Shown here one piece after another: positions 8,334 through 16,781 of a stretch of 64,000 nucleotides of DNA. A model generated the notes under the pieces. It did not search any database. It was not told the DNA's origin and saw only the letters and a program-made list of their open reading frames with translations. Origin of the DNA: SIG307 sp045596385. GTDB lineage: Bacteria > Bacillota > Clostridia > Lachnospirales > Lachnospiraceae. The stretch is taken from the NCBI GenBank assembly GCA_045596385.1, contig JAZOCC010000008.1, positions 93,008-157,007 on the forward strand, given 5' to 3'. The position numbers and the translations under genes are program-made. Within the stretch, counting starts at the first letter, position 1; the number at the start of each line of letters is the position of its first letter.

Positions 8334-9557
8334 ATGACAATTTTTGACGAACTGAAAGCCAGAGGCTTACTGGCACAGCTGACCGACGAAGAAGAGATTA
8401 AGGAACTGATTAACAACGGTAAGGCAACCTTTTACATCGGTTTTGATCCGACCGCAGACAGCCTTCATGTAGGTCATTTTATGGCACTTTGCCTCATGAA
8501 GCGTTTGCAGATGGCAGGTAACAAGCCGATTGCCTTAATCGGTGGCGGTACCGCAATGATCGGTGACCCGTCCGGTCGTACCGATATGCGTCAGATGATG
8601 ACGAAGGAGACCATTGCTCATAACGTAGAGTGCTTTAAGAAGCAGATGAGCCGTTTCGTAGATTTCTCCGAGGGCAAGGCGCTGTTAGTAAACAACGCAG
8701 ACTGGCTCCTGGATTTGAACTATGTGGAAGTGCTCCGCGACATCGGACCGCACTTTTCCGTAAATCGTATGCTGACCGCAGAGTGCTACAAGCAGCGTAT
8801 GGAAAAGGGACTGAGCTTCCTTGAGTTTAACTACATGATTATGCAGAGCTACGACTTCCTTGCATTATATCAGAAGTACGGCTGTAACATGCAGTTCGGC
8901 GGTGACGACCAGTGGTCCAACATGCTTGGCGGTACGGAACTCATCCGCAGAAAGTTAGGTAAGGATGCATATGCAATGACTATCACCTTACTTCTGAATT
9001 CCGAGGGCAAGAAGATGGGTAAGACCCAGAAGGGTGCGGTATGGCTTGATGCAGAGAAAACTTCTCCGTTCGAGTTCTACCAGTACTGGAGAAACGTTGC
9101 GGATGCGGACGTATTAAAGTGCATTAAGATGCTTACCTTCCTTCCGCTTGAGGAAATCGAGAAGATGGAAAGCTGGGAAGGAAGTCAGTTAAATACCGCA
9201 AAGGAAATCCTTGCATTCGAGCTGACAAAGCTCGTTCACGGCGAGGAAGAAGCTACTAAGGCTCAGGAGAGTGCAAAGGCATTGTTTGCAGGAGGCGGAA
9301 GCTTAGAGAATATGCCGACTGCAGAGTTGACCTCTGAGGATTTCACCGACGGTAAAATTGACTTAATCGGTGTTCTTGTAAAGGCAGGACTTAATCCGAG
9401 CCGTTCCGAGGCAAGACGTGCCATCGAACAGGGCGGTGTAACCGTAAACGATGAAAAGATTACGGACATCAAGAAGGAGTTTACCCCGGAAGACTTCGGT
9501 GAGGGCATGATTGTACGCCGTGGTAAGAAGAACTACAAGAAGGTTGTTGTAAAGTAA
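8334..9557 (+). CDS. tyrS: Tyrosyl-tRNA synthetase
   Basis: A class I aminoacyl-tRNA synthetase that charges tRNA-Tyr; 407 residues, normal for a bacterial TyrRS. The HIGH-type motif is HVGH (45-48), the KMSKS-type motif is KKMGKT (about 230), and the substrate-binding GGDDQWSN is visible. A C-terminal S4 RNA-binding domain covers about 340-405 (NPSRSEARRAIEQGGVTVND). The ATG follows ACAGGAGGATGCAACA. The tyrosine-specific T-box upstream agrees with the assignment. It is monocistronic; a structured element begins 16 bp after the stop. Confidence 0.97.
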   Translation: MTIFDELKARGLLAQLTDEEEIKELINNGKATFYIGFDPTADSLHVGHFMALCLMKRLQMAGNKPIALIGGGTAMIGDPSGRTDMRQMMTKETIAHNVECFKKQMSRFVDFSEGKALLVNNADWLLDLNYVEVLRDIGPHFSVNRMLTAECYKQRMEKGLSFLEFNYMIMQSYDFLALYQKYGCNMQFGGDDQWSNMLGGTELIRRKLGKDAYAMTITLLLNSEGKKMGKTQKGAVWLDAEKTSPFEFYQYWRNVADADVLKCIKMLTFLPLEEIEKMESWEGSQLNTAKEILAFELTKLVHGEEEATKAQESAKALFAGGGSLENMPTAELTSEDFTDGKIDLIGVLVKAGLNPSRSEARRAIEQGGVTVNDEKITDIKKEFTPEDFGEGMIVRRGKKNYKKVVVK

Positions 9558-9572
9558 ATAAAAGTAAGAGGC

Positions 9573-9878
9573 AGGGCCGTCGCAGTTGAACTGGGACGGC
9601 CTAATTTTACGGTGTTGGTGTAATTTTACCGTTGAGCCTGTCTTTTGAATTCCTTTTTGCAAGTCGCAACGCTCCGTCAAACTTCCTCCAACCGGTTCTA
9701 AACGTCTCTCGGTAGCGTCCTCGAGACTTAGAACCGCTAGGAGGCGATTTCGACTACGCTAAAAGCGCGACCCTTCGGGAAAAGCAAAAAGTGAATTCAA
9801 AAGGCAGGCTCAACTGGTTAAAGTACAAATGTCGTAAAATTAGACCTGTGCAGCATTTCTATATCATGCGACGGCCCT
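9573..9878. repeat. Long imperfect inverted repeat (about 306 nt hairpin) after tyrS
   Basis: This element fills most of the 424-bp gap between tyrS and the Nudix gene. Ends AGGGCCGTCGCA (9573-9584) and TGCGACGGCCCT (9867-9878) are perfect inverted repeats. Inside, further paired blocks occur in order. TAATTTTAC (9602-9610) pairs with 9834-9842. A 21-bp block at 9632-9652 pairs with 9793-9813 with one G-T pair. CTTTTTGC (9653-9660) pairs with 9784-9791. CCTCC (9685-9689) pairs with 9740-9744, and CGGTTCTA (9693-9700) with 9729-9736. The apex is near 9716. The left foot can also fold locally (GGCCGTC 9575-9581 with GACGGCC 9595-9601) and may serve as the tyrS terminator. Confidence 0.85.
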
Positions 9879-9981
9879 AGGTACTTTGCAGGAAGAGATA
9901 GTAGTATTACTTTTGTTGAATATCAGGTTATTTTATGGTATATTTAGAGGAGATAAAGTAGTAGGAAAGGAGTACACGACG

Positions 9982-10503
9982 ATGGAAAGCAAGCACGCAG
10001 CCCCACGCCTGACTACCCTGTGTTATGCGGAAAAAGAGGATGCCTATTTGATGCTTCACCGGGTGAAGAAAGTAAATGATGTGAATAAAGATAAATGGAT
10101 CGGTATCGGTGGGCATTTTGAGGTAGGAGAGAGTCCGGAGGAGTGTATCCGCAGGGAAGCGCTTGAGGAAACGGGACTGACGCTTAAGAATCTTCTTTTC
10201 CGGGGGATTGTGACTTTTTGTTTCAGAGAGCCGGAGAATGCGTACGATGGTGAGTCTTGGGATGATTGGGAGTATATGTGTCTGTTTACCGCTACGGTGG
10301 ATGACGTGGAACTCTCCGAGTGTAACGAGGGTGATTTGGAATGGGTGAAAAAGGACCGAATTGAGGAATTGAATCTTTGGGAAGGGGACAAGGTGTTTTT
10401 CCGGTTGCTTTCCGAAGGTGCACCGTTCTTTTCCTTGAAGCTTTGTTATCATGGGGACAGGCTGATGCGGGCGGAGTTAAATGGAGAAGTGATGGAGAGG
10501 TAA
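9982..10503 (+). CDS. Nudix hydrolase (8-oxo-dGTP diphosphatase-like)
   Basis: A 173-residue cytoplasmic Nudix enzyme. The full Nudix box GX5EX7REUXEEXGU is present as GHFEVGESPEECIRREALEE followed by TGL; it binds Mg2+ and catalyses pyrophosphate hydrolysis. MutT/8-oxo-dGTPase-like activity is inferred from overall resemblance; the substrate is unproven. The start is placed at ATG 9982 after AGGAAAGGAG, because an upstream in-frame ATG at 9886 lies near the edge of the hairpin element and has no comparable ribosome site. The unknown gene at 10541 follows after 37 bp and is probably co-transcribed. Confidence 0.88.
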   Translation: MESKHAAPRLTTLCYAEKEDAYLMLHRVKKVNDVNKDKWIGIGGHFEVGESPEECIRREALEETGLTLKNLLFRGIVTFCFREPENAYDGESWDDWEYMCLFTATVDDVELSECNEGDLEWVKKDRIEELNLWEGDKVFFRLLSEGAPFFSLKLCYHGDRLMRAELNGEVMER

Positions 10504-10540
10504 GAGAGACTGAAAAACGTAAAAGGAAGGGAGCGTATTT

Positions 10541-11260
10541 ATGCAGTATTATACAAGATTATTTCATGATACCAGAGTTCCGTATTATCTTTTAGATGCT
10601 TGCGACTATAGGATATATGAAGAAGCGGAACAGTATTCGGAGGAATTGTATCAAAGGTTGAAAGCCGAACGGGAGGAAGGGTTAAAGGAAACATCATGGA
10701 CGAGAGAAGTACATGCATTTTCCGGAGGTTTTACGACAGGTTCGATGGAATTGTTAAGGGACATTCCTCATACGGATATCGCAGATATGAGAGTGTTTTT
10801 GTTGGGTGGAATCGCACCGTCTGTGATGAAGCGCCTTAGGGAAGAACAGAAGAAGCAGGATGCGGAATGGGTAGCACTTCGAAAGAAAATCGAAGAGCGC
10901 CAAAATCTGGATAAAATGCGGATGCCGACCCATTGGTTGCCGTTATTGGATGCGGAATGGTTTGACGGGTTTGTGGAGTGGAAAACCGAGGAAGACAAGG
11001 TACTCTCTGCAGTAGCGCATTTTTCCGACGGGAGAATGTGCAAAATGAAGTTTCGGAATGCCCGGATATGGAAGGAAATAGAGAAAGAGTTCGGTACGAT
11101 TAACCTGTTTGGGGAGGTTTTATGGGAGAACGGGAAGCTTCGTCTTAACATTTTGACGCATACCAATGAATTTTCGGTTCTGGCGGAGGATGTGGAGCTG
11201 GAATGGGCAGAAGAGGATTATGGATGTATGCGGAGAAGGCAACGTGGTGAAATAGAATAA
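10541..11260 (+). CDS. Conserved protein of unknown function (DUF4085-like?)
   Basis: A 239-residue soluble protein, rich in Glu, Lys and Arg, with no signal peptide or membrane segment. The N-terminal start MQYYTRLFHDTRV and a charged helical region (about 95-130) are followed by a probably beta-rich C-terminal half (about 130-235; HWLPLLDAEWFDG, FGTINLFGEVLW). It faintly recalls DUF4085 proteins of Firmicutes, but I cannot confirm this. The ATG follows GAAGGGAGCG. It sits 37 bp after the Nudix gene, and a terminator follows. Confidence 0.7.
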   Translation: MQYYTRLFHDTRVPYYLLDACDYRIYEEAEQYSEELYQRLKAEREEGLKETSWTREVHAFSGGFTTGSMELLRDIPHTDIADMRVFLLGGIAPSVMKRLREEQKKQDAEWVALRKKIEERQNLDKMRMPTHWLPLLDAEWFDGFVEWKTEEDKVLSAVAHFSDGRMCKMKFRNARIWKEIEKEFGTINLFGEVLWENGKLRLNILTHTNEFSVLAEDVELEWAEEDYGCMRRRQRGEIE

Positions 11261-11277
11261 GTACGAAAAAGAAGTTA

Positions 11278-11311
11278 GAAAGGTTTTGGAGATAATCCGG
11301 AACCTTTTTTA
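11278..11311 (+). terminator. Terminator after the unknown gene at 10541
   Basis: Stem AAAGGTT-TT-GGA with TCC-GG-AACCTTT around a GATAA loop, followed by TTTATTTTT. Confidence 0.75.
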
Positions 11312-11319
11312 TTTTTCCC

Positions 11320-11348
11320 TTGACAAAACAAAAAACAAATGCTATTAT
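11320..11348 (+). promoter_or_regulatory. Sigma-A promoter of the SPFH-Arc operon
   Basis: TTGACA (11320-11325), 17-bp spacer, TATTAT (11343-11348). Confidence 0.85.
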
Positions 11349-11350
11349 GA

Positions 11351-11369
11351 TGATATCAAAAAGATATCA
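11351..11369. promoter_or_regulatory. Candidate operator, perfect inverted repeat just after the -10
   Basis: TGATATC-AAAAA-GATATCA: 7-bp perfect arms with a 5-bp centre, starting 3 bp after the -10 hexamer, where a bound repressor would block initiation. The Arc-like ribbon-helix-helix protein at 12422 in the same operon is the obvious candidate ligand (inference). Confidence 0.6.
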
Positions 11370-11401
11370 CATGCACATCTAAAACAAGGAGGAGTATAAA
11401 C

Positions 11402-12418
11402 ATGGAACATAAGATCAGTGTTGTGGAAGAAAAGGTGGCAAAGACAAAACCGGGCGGCTTGTATTTATTACTTGACTTACTCGGATGGGTTGCGGATATT
11501 GCCGCATTTGTATTCGGTATTATTTTTATAGCGGTAGGTACCGATGAAGGAACGGCATTAGCCGGTGTGGGAGTGGCTTTGTTAGTGTTAAGTATTCTGG
11601 GGTTAATCGGTATGATTATTTTTACCTGCGGTTTCCATATTATCCAGCCGAATCAAGCGATGGTATTTACCCTGTTCGGTAAGTATTACGGTACGGTAAA
11701 GGAACCTGGATTTTACTATGTGAATCCGTTCTGTAGTGCGGTAGCTCCGCAGAAGGTGGATTCCGGAGCATCCTTAAATGCGGCAAACGGAACCGGTACA
11801 ACCAATGTGGCGGTAAGTATGCCGAGTAAGAAGATTTCCCTTCGTACCCGTACCTTAAATAACGAGCGTCAGAAGGTAAACGATGTGCTCGGTAATCCGA
11901 TTATTATCGGCGCAAATGTGATCTGGAAGGTGGCAGATCCGACGGCAGCGGTATTTAACGTGGAGAATTTCGAGCAGTTCCTTTCCACCCAGTGCGATTC
12001 CGTCATTCGTAATATTGCTAGACTTTACCCGTACGATACCATGGAAGAGGATTCTGCGGAAAAGACCCTGCGAGGCAGCAGTAACGAAATCGCGGAGCAG
12101 ATGGAACAGGAACTTCAGGCAAGAGTGGCAGACGGTGGTCTTGAGATTATTGATGTGCGTATTACCCATCTTGCTTATTCCGAGGAGATTGCGGCAGCCA
12201 TGCTGCAGCGTCAGCAGGCAGAGGCAATTATCGCAGCTCGTCAGAAGATTGTTGAGGGTGCGGTCAGCATGGTAAAGATGGCCATTGACCAGCTTGGCGA
12301 GGAAGAAATCGTAGTGTTGGATGAGGAGAGAAAGGCAGCCATGGTAAGTAATCTTCTCGTAGTTCTTTGCGGCAACAAGGATGCCCAGCCGATTGTAAAC
12401 AGCGGCTCCATTTATTAA
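11402..12418 (+). CDS. SPFH/Band 7 (flotillin-like) membrane protein
   Basis: A 338-residue membrane protein. Two hydrophobic segments (about 20-45 and 55-80) precede an SPFH domain (about 85-290) with the typical lead HIIQPNQAMVFTLFGKYYGT and a C-terminal helical region (AAAMLQRQQAEAIIAARQKI). SPFH proteins oligomerise and organise membrane microdomains or scaffold proteases; the role here is not evident. Expression is probably high: consensus-like promoter, AAGGAGGAG ribosome site, and codons like those of gap and tyrS. The small Arc-like gene starts 3 bp after the stop. Confidence 0.9.
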   Translation: MEHKISVVEEKVAKTKPGGLYLLLDLLGWVADIAAFVFGIIFIAVGTDEGTALAGVGVALLVLSILGLIGMIIFTCGFHIIQPNQAMVFTLFGKYYGTVKEPGFYYVNPFCSAVAPQKVDSGASLNAANGTGTTNVAVSMPSKKISLRTRTLNNERQKVNDVLGNPIIIGANVIWKVADPTAAVFNVENFEQFLSTQCDSVIRNIARLYPYDTMEEDSAEKTLRGSSNEIAEQMEQELQARVADGGLEIIDVRITHLAYSEEIAAAMLQRQQAEAIIAARQKIVEGAVSMVKMAIDQLGEEEIVVLDEERKAAMVSNLLVVLCGNKDAQPIVNSGSIY

Positions 12419-12421
12419 TCC

Positions 12422-12691
12422 ATGAGTGAAACGATGCTTACGCCGGAGGAAAGGGAAGAGGCGTTACAAAAACGTTTAGCACACCTTGCCGCCATGGAAG
12501 CAGAGGTGCGACAGAAGGAAAAAGCGTTAAAGGAGAGGGAAAAGGCGAAAAAACAAGTGCCGCTCCGGCTTTCTGCGACGCTGTGGGAGGAGCTTGCCGC
12601 CTGGGCGGAGGAGGATTTTCGTTCTATTAACGGACAGATTGAGTATTTGTTGGCGGAATGTGTCAGACAACGAAAAAAGGGAAAGAAATAG
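12422..12691 (+). CDS. Small coiled-coil protein with Arc-like ribbon-helix-helix domain
   Basis: An 89-residue protein. Residues 1-45 are a highly charged predicted coiled coil (EEREEALQKRLAHLAAMEAE). Residues 46-85 (VPLRLSATLWEELAAWAEED, then FRSINGQIEYLL) fit the Arc/MetJ ribbon-helix-helix fold: a short beta strand followed by two helices. It starts only 3 bp after the SPFH stop without a strong ribosome site, which suggests translational coupling. Its likely role is autoregulation through the inverted repeat at 11351-11369 (inference). A strong terminator follows. Confidence 0.82.
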   Translation: MSETMLTPEEREEALQKRLAHLAAMEAEVRQKEKALKEREKAKKQVPLRLSATLWEELAAWAEEDFRSINGQIEYLLAECVRQRKKGKK

Positions 12692-12698
12692 TTTCAAT

Positions 12699-12739
12699 AC
12701 ACTGTTGCAATGTTAGTACTTGCAACAGTGTGTTTTTTT
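12699..12739 (+). terminator. Strong terminator of the SPFH-Arc operon
   Basis: A 12-bp perfect stem, ACACTGTTGCAA (12699-12710) with TTGCAACAGTGT (12720-12731), followed by GTTTTTTTA. Confidence 0.95.
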
Positions 12740-12822
12740 ATACATAGAAGATGTAAATATCTGCAAACTTTGCAAAAACAGATAGTTTTGGAGGAGAAAA
12801 AAGGATAAAATTATGAAAAAAG

Positions 12823-12851
12823 TGGACAAATTTGTAAGAATATGCTAAGAT
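12823..12851 (+). promoter_or_regulatory. Promoter of the PocR-kinase/EAL operon
   Basis: TGGACA (12823-12828), 17-bp spacer, TAAGAT (12846-12851), 45 bp before the start codon. Confidence 0.65.
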
Positions 12852-12895
12852 ATAAAATGGAGTAGAGGAATTGTGCACACCGGAGGCGAACAGGT

Positions 12896-14170
12896 ATGAC
12901 AGAATTATTACTTACAGATTTGATAGATGTTAACTTGTTACAAAAAATTCAAGATGAGTTTTCCAAATATACCGGTATGGCAGCGTTGACGACGGATGCG
13001 GACGGGAAACCGATTACAAAGGGAAGTGCGTTTACGGACTTTTGTATGAAATATACGAGGCAGTCGGAGTTGGGACTTCAGCGTTGTATGGAAAGTGATA
13101 GAAATGCCGCTGTAATGGCGCTGGAAAGTGGCGAGCCGGTGGTGTATGTGTGTCATGCCGGTTTGGCGGATTTTGCGTCTCCGATTATGATGGGAGATAA
13201 GCTACTCGGGTGCTTTTTGGGAGGCCAGGTACGTGTTTCATCTAAGATTGATGAGGAGGCACTGAAGGAAGTCGCAGAAGAACTCGGAATTGGGTATAAG
13301 AGTTACTTTGAAGCGATGCAGGAGACCAATGTAATCGGTAAAAAGGAACTGAAGAAATCGGCAAAATTCCTTGGAATTGTGGCAAATGTATTGTCGGAGA
13401 TGGCGTATCAGAATTATGCGGCAATCGATAAATATCGTGATTTGGAGCGTGCAGCCCGGTCACAGTCTCACTTTTTGATGGATTTAAGTTCTGATTTACA
13501 TAAAAATATGAGTGAGTGGATTACCGCATTACAGGAGGTCGTAAAGAACGGCAGTGTTGAATCTGTCATGGATGTTATTGATACGATGCTGACTAACGGC
13601 ACGACCACCTATTCTATTATCGGCGATATTGTAGACTATATGAAGTTTTCTGACGGTAATGTGGCACTGTATGAGACGTCTTATTCAATATCTGACGTGG
13701 TACAGGCAGTTGTGGAGCTGGAAGAAGAGGAAGCGAAAACAAAGAATGTTACTCTTTCTTACCGGGTGGAAGAAGATGTGCCGGAGTATTTATTAGGAGA
13801 CAGCGGACGTATCGGACAGATGTTAGCCAAACTGGTGTCCAATGCGGTTACGTTTAGGAAGGATTGTACGAAAGAAGCAAAGATTGAGATTTTGGTGTCT
13901 GTCAGAAAAGATTCCTATGCCCATGTGTTGGAATTACGTATGTGTGACAGAGGCAAGGTATTTTCGGAAGGTACGTTAAAGGTGTTTAATGATTACTTTT
14001 CCAGAGGGATGTTACAATTTAGAGAACGGGAGGAGAGCGAAGATTTTTCCCTGTCTATTGTGGATTTGTTTGTCCGGCAGATGCAGGGAAAGGTTTCGGT
14101 TACCAGTAAGGAAACGGAAGGAACCGTTTTCTTAATCGAGTTGCCGCAGTTGGAAGTTTCAGAAAGTTAA
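12896..14170 (+). CDS. PocR-domain sensor with degenerate histidine-kinase module
   Basis: A 424-residue soluble protein. Residues about 8-170 form a PocR ligand-binding domain (LIDVNLLQKIQDEFSKYTGM; CHAGLADFASPI). A helical segment equivalent to the kinase dimerisation domain follows (SQSHFLMDLSSDLHKNMSEW), but the phospho-acceptor His of SHE/DxRTP is replaced by Ser. An HATPase-like domain keeps the Asn of LVSNAVTF, while other boxes look eroded (CDRGKVF). I infer a signalling scaffold or ATP-dependent switch rather than an active autokinase. The EAL gene starts 13 bp downstream, so the output may be c-di-GMP hydrolysis. Confidence 0.83.
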   Translation: MTELLLTDLIDVNLLQKIQDEFSKYTGMAALTTDADGKPITKGSAFTDFCMKYTRQSELGLQRCMESDRNAAVMALESGEPVVYVCHAGLADFASPIMMGDKLLGCFLGGQVRVSSKIDEEALKEVAEELGIGYKSYFEAMQETNVIGKKELKKSAKFLGIVANVLSEMAYQNYAAIDKYRDLERAARSQSHFLMDLSSDLHKNMSEWITALQEVVKNGSVESVMDVIDTMLTNGTTTYSIIGDIVDYMKFSDGNVALYETSYSISDVVQAVVELEEEEAKTKNVTLSYRVEEDVPEYLLGDSGRIGQMLAKLVSNAVTFRKDCTKEAKIEILVSVRKDSYAHVLELRMCDRGKVFSEGTLKVFNDYFSRGMLQFREREESEDFSLSIVDLFVRQMQGKVSVTSKETEGTVFLIELPQLEVSES

Positions 14171-14183
14171 GGAGAATGACAGT

Positions 14184-15593
14184 ATGAACCATAACGATTC
14201 TTATGCAAAAACAGTGAATGAGTTTATGAATAAGCTGGAGGCTACCATGAATCTCATTTCTCCGGAAAATGCGGAAGCGTTGGAGAATATGCAAGAATTG
14301 CGGAACATGGCGGATAAGCTGAGTTTCCGTGCGGATTCCATAGATGTTTACAGTCTGAACTACTTTTTTAAATTCATTGATGACAAGCTTTCTGCGGGGG
14401 AACTTGAGAAGTATGCGGCATGTCGTTTTGATATGAAGCGTTTTTCTGTGGTAAATCACCAGTTCGGCAGGGACACCGGAACGAAGATTTTGAATAAATT
14501 TATCGTGAAGCTTCAAAAAGGGCTCGGAGAGGACGGCTGTGTGTGTCGTGTACAGGGAGATACCTTTACAATGATGTTTCGGAAGGAGCGTATTTCGTTT
14601 GTAACGAAATACCTTTCCGGAACACAGATTGAAGTGGGTTTTAAGGATAAAAAGAAGGCAATGATGAGTGCTTATGCAGGATATTACGAGATTACGGAGC
14701 CGAAGACCGGCGAGGAGATTATGGACCGTATCGGTATGGCCTGGAATATGGCGAAGCATGTACAGCGAATGCCGTATGTGTTCTTTGATGAGTCGCTGAT
14801 GCAGACGGTGGAAAATGAAAAATGGGTAGAGAGTGTATTTGATGAAGCGCTGAGAAATGAAGAGTTTATGGTATATTATCAGCCGAAGGTAATGTTAAAG
14901 AATTACCGGTTGGACGGAGCGGAAGCGCTTTGCCGCTGGATGCATGACGGAGAGATGATTTTGCCGTATCGTTTTATTCCGGTGCTGGAGCAGAGCCATT
15001 TAATCTGTGATTTGGACTTTTATGTATTGGAGCGTGTGTGCCGCGATATGAGCAAGTGGCAGGCAGAAGGGAAGACGCTTGTAAGGGTTTCCGTAAACCT
15101 GTCCCGGGTACATTTGGGAGATATGAATCTGGTGGAGCATGTGGTGGAAATCGTAGATAAATATCATGTGCCGCATGCGTGTATTGAGTTGGAACTGACG
15201 GAGACGACCACCGATGTGGATTTCCGGGAATTAAAGCAGGTTGTAATCGCATTCCGCACGCTGGGCTTCAGTGTGGCGGTGGATGATTTCGGTGTAGGCT
15301 ATTCCTCCTTAAATCTGATTCGTGAAATGCCGTGGAAGGTGTTAAAAATCGATAAAAGTTTCCTGCCGGACGGAAGCGAGGATGCGGATGAGGATACCCA
15401 TAAGAAGGTTATGTTAAAGCATATTATCGGAATGGCACAGAATCTCGGGCTGGAATGTATCGCAGAGGGTGTAGAGACTGCGGAGCAGGTAACGATTTTA
15501 AAGGAGAATAATTGTTATCATGCCCAAGGATATTTGTTTGATAAACCGCTTCCGGTGGAGGAGTTTGAGGAGCGTTTGAACAGATTGTTATAG
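14184..15593 (+). CDS. c-di-GMP phosphodiesterase (EAL) with degenerate GGDEF domain
   Basis: A 469-residue cytoplasmic protein. The GGDEF-like domain (about 70-195) has its signature degraded to QGDTF (124-128), so cyclase activity is not expected. The EAL domain (about 212-469) keeps EAL itself (247-249), the NLS asparagine, ELELTE, DDFGVGYSSL, KIDKSF and IAEGVET, which form the metal- and substrate-binding site. Predicted reaction: c-di-GMP to pGpG. It is translated from AAGGAG 13 bp after the PocR gene in the same operon, so the PocR protein is a plausible regulator. Confidence 0.92.
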   Translation: MNHNDSYAKTVNEFMNKLEATMNLISPENAEALENMQELRNMADKLSFRADSIDVYSLNYFFKFIDDKLSAGELEKYAACRFDMKRFSVVNHQFGRDTGTKILNKFIVKLQKGLGEDGCVCRVQGDTFTMMFRKERISFVTKYLSGTQIEVGFKDKKKAMMSAYAGYYEITEPKTGEEIMDRIGMAWNMAKHVQRMPYVFFDESLMQTVENEKWVESVFDEALRNEEFMVYYQPKVMLKNYRLDGAEALCRWMHDGEMILPYRFIPVLEQSHLICDLDFYVLERVCRDMSKWQAEGKTLVRVSVNLSRVHLGDMNLVEHVVEIVDKYHVPHACIELELTETTTDVDFRELKQVVIAFRTLGFSVAVDDFGVGYSSLNLIREMPWKVLKIDKSFLPDGSEDADEDTHKKVMLKHIIGMAQNLGLECIAEGVETAEQVTILKENNCYHAQGYLFDKPLPVEEFEERLNRLL

Positions 15594-15670
15594 ACATGCG
15601 ATAAGGAGTGTGGTACAATACGGGGGGTAAAAGGACTGCGTTTGCAGTAGAACGGAACGGGGGGAACGAG

Positions 15671-16717
15671 ATGAAGCTTTGTTCAATTTGTGACAGAAAA
15701 ATAGATGGGACATGGTGTAAGACCTGTCATCGTTTTGTAAAGACATATGAGTTGCCGGAGGGAATCCATTTTAATGAGTCCCATGACCCGGCAAACGATG
15801 CAAATTGTACGTATCATACCGGAGGCAGTTCGCAAAGAAGTACAACAACCGGAGCTACCGTCGCACGTAGTGGCAGTATGACCGCAACGAGACAGACCTA
15901 TACACAGACGACAACACAGTCCCGTACAGGAACAGGGACCGGCAAAAAGAAAAAAGGAAAAGGTAAGCTGGTGGTAATCCTTGTTGTTCTGTATTTTTTG
16001 TTTAATTTAATCGGAGGACTGATTCCTACGATTACGAACTGTGCCGGTGCTCTGTCGGAGGAATTTAAGGAGAGCTTCCGTGAGGAAGAAAAGAAAGAGG
16101 ACCCATTTAGAGAAACGCCGGAACAGGAGACCGGTCTTGCGTATGAAGAAAAACTGGCGGCAATGGATAAGCTGACGCCGTTAGATGAAACCGAAGGGGA
16201 TGGGTATGTTTTTAAGTATTATGACCCGAGGGATATTGTGACATTAGGGTTTGCTTGTGACGAGGCACATTTTGATATGACGGTGCCGGAGTTTGACGAG
16301 TGGCTGGAGGAAAATTGGTTAGACGAGTACGAATTGGAGGAAGGGATTTCCGAGTACACCAATTATTATTACGAGGGTGAGACCAGTACCTGGTTGTCGT
16401 TTTGTCTGTATCGTGATTATTATGCCGATGAAGAGTTTTCCGTGAGAGTGGATTATGATACCGCCACACAGAAGCTTCATGGGTTTGGGTTTGCGGCTTT
16501 GAACGGTTGGGATGAGACCGAGCTTTATTATGCGGCACTGAAAAAGTTTGACCCGGAAACGGAATGGACGCAGAGCTTTTTTAAGAATAACATGAAGGAT
16601 GCATTGGGTGAAAGCGGGGAGGAAAGTGTGACGTTTTATTCCTCCGATGTGTTGCAAATTGAGGCACAGCAAGGGGACGGATACTATGCCGTTACATTTT
16701 ACCCGGCTTATGAATAA
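15671..16717 (+). CDS. Zinc-ribbon membrane protein of unknown function, copy 1
   Basis: A 348-residue protein. The N-terminal zinc-binding motif is CSICDRKIDGTWCKTC (two CxxC pairs). A Thr/Ser/Gln-rich linker follows (about 60-95), then a single membrane segment (about 102-125, LVVILVVLYFLFNLIGG). The acidic extracytoplasmic C-terminal domain (about 140-348) has no family I recognise. The start is ATG 15671, placing the zinc ribbon at the terminus as in the next gene. The downstream paralogue shares the Cys motif and the domain pattern (YYDPRDIVTLGFACDEAHFD against YHPEDIKEMGYPCDEKHFE), so this is a tandem duplication. Confidence 0.78.
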   Translation: MKLCSICDRKIDGTWCKTCHRFVKTYELPEGIHFNESHDPANDANCTYHTGGSSQRSTTTGATVARSGSMTATRQTYTQTTTQSRTGTGTGKKKKGKGKLVVILVVLYFLFNLIGGLIPTITNCAGALSEEFKESFREEEKKEDPFRETPEQETGLAYEEKLAAMDKLTPLDETEGDGYVFKYYDPRDIVTLGFACDEAHFDMTVPEFDEWLEENWLDEYELEEGISEYTNYYYEGETSTWLSFCLYRDYYADEEFSVRVDYDTATQKLHGFGFAALNGWDETELYYAALKKFDPETEWTQSFFKNNMKDALGESGEESVTFYSSDVLQIEAQQGDGYYAVTFYPAYE

Positions 16718-16781
16718 TGAATCGAATGAAAATAGTACGGAGAGGCATGAAAGTGCCTCTTCTGTGATTTGGAGGGGGAAC

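Noticed and set aside
9573..9878. Insertion sequence remnant
   Set aside because: No transposase fragment or flanking direct duplication was seen; complementarity runs through the whole length, not only the ends.
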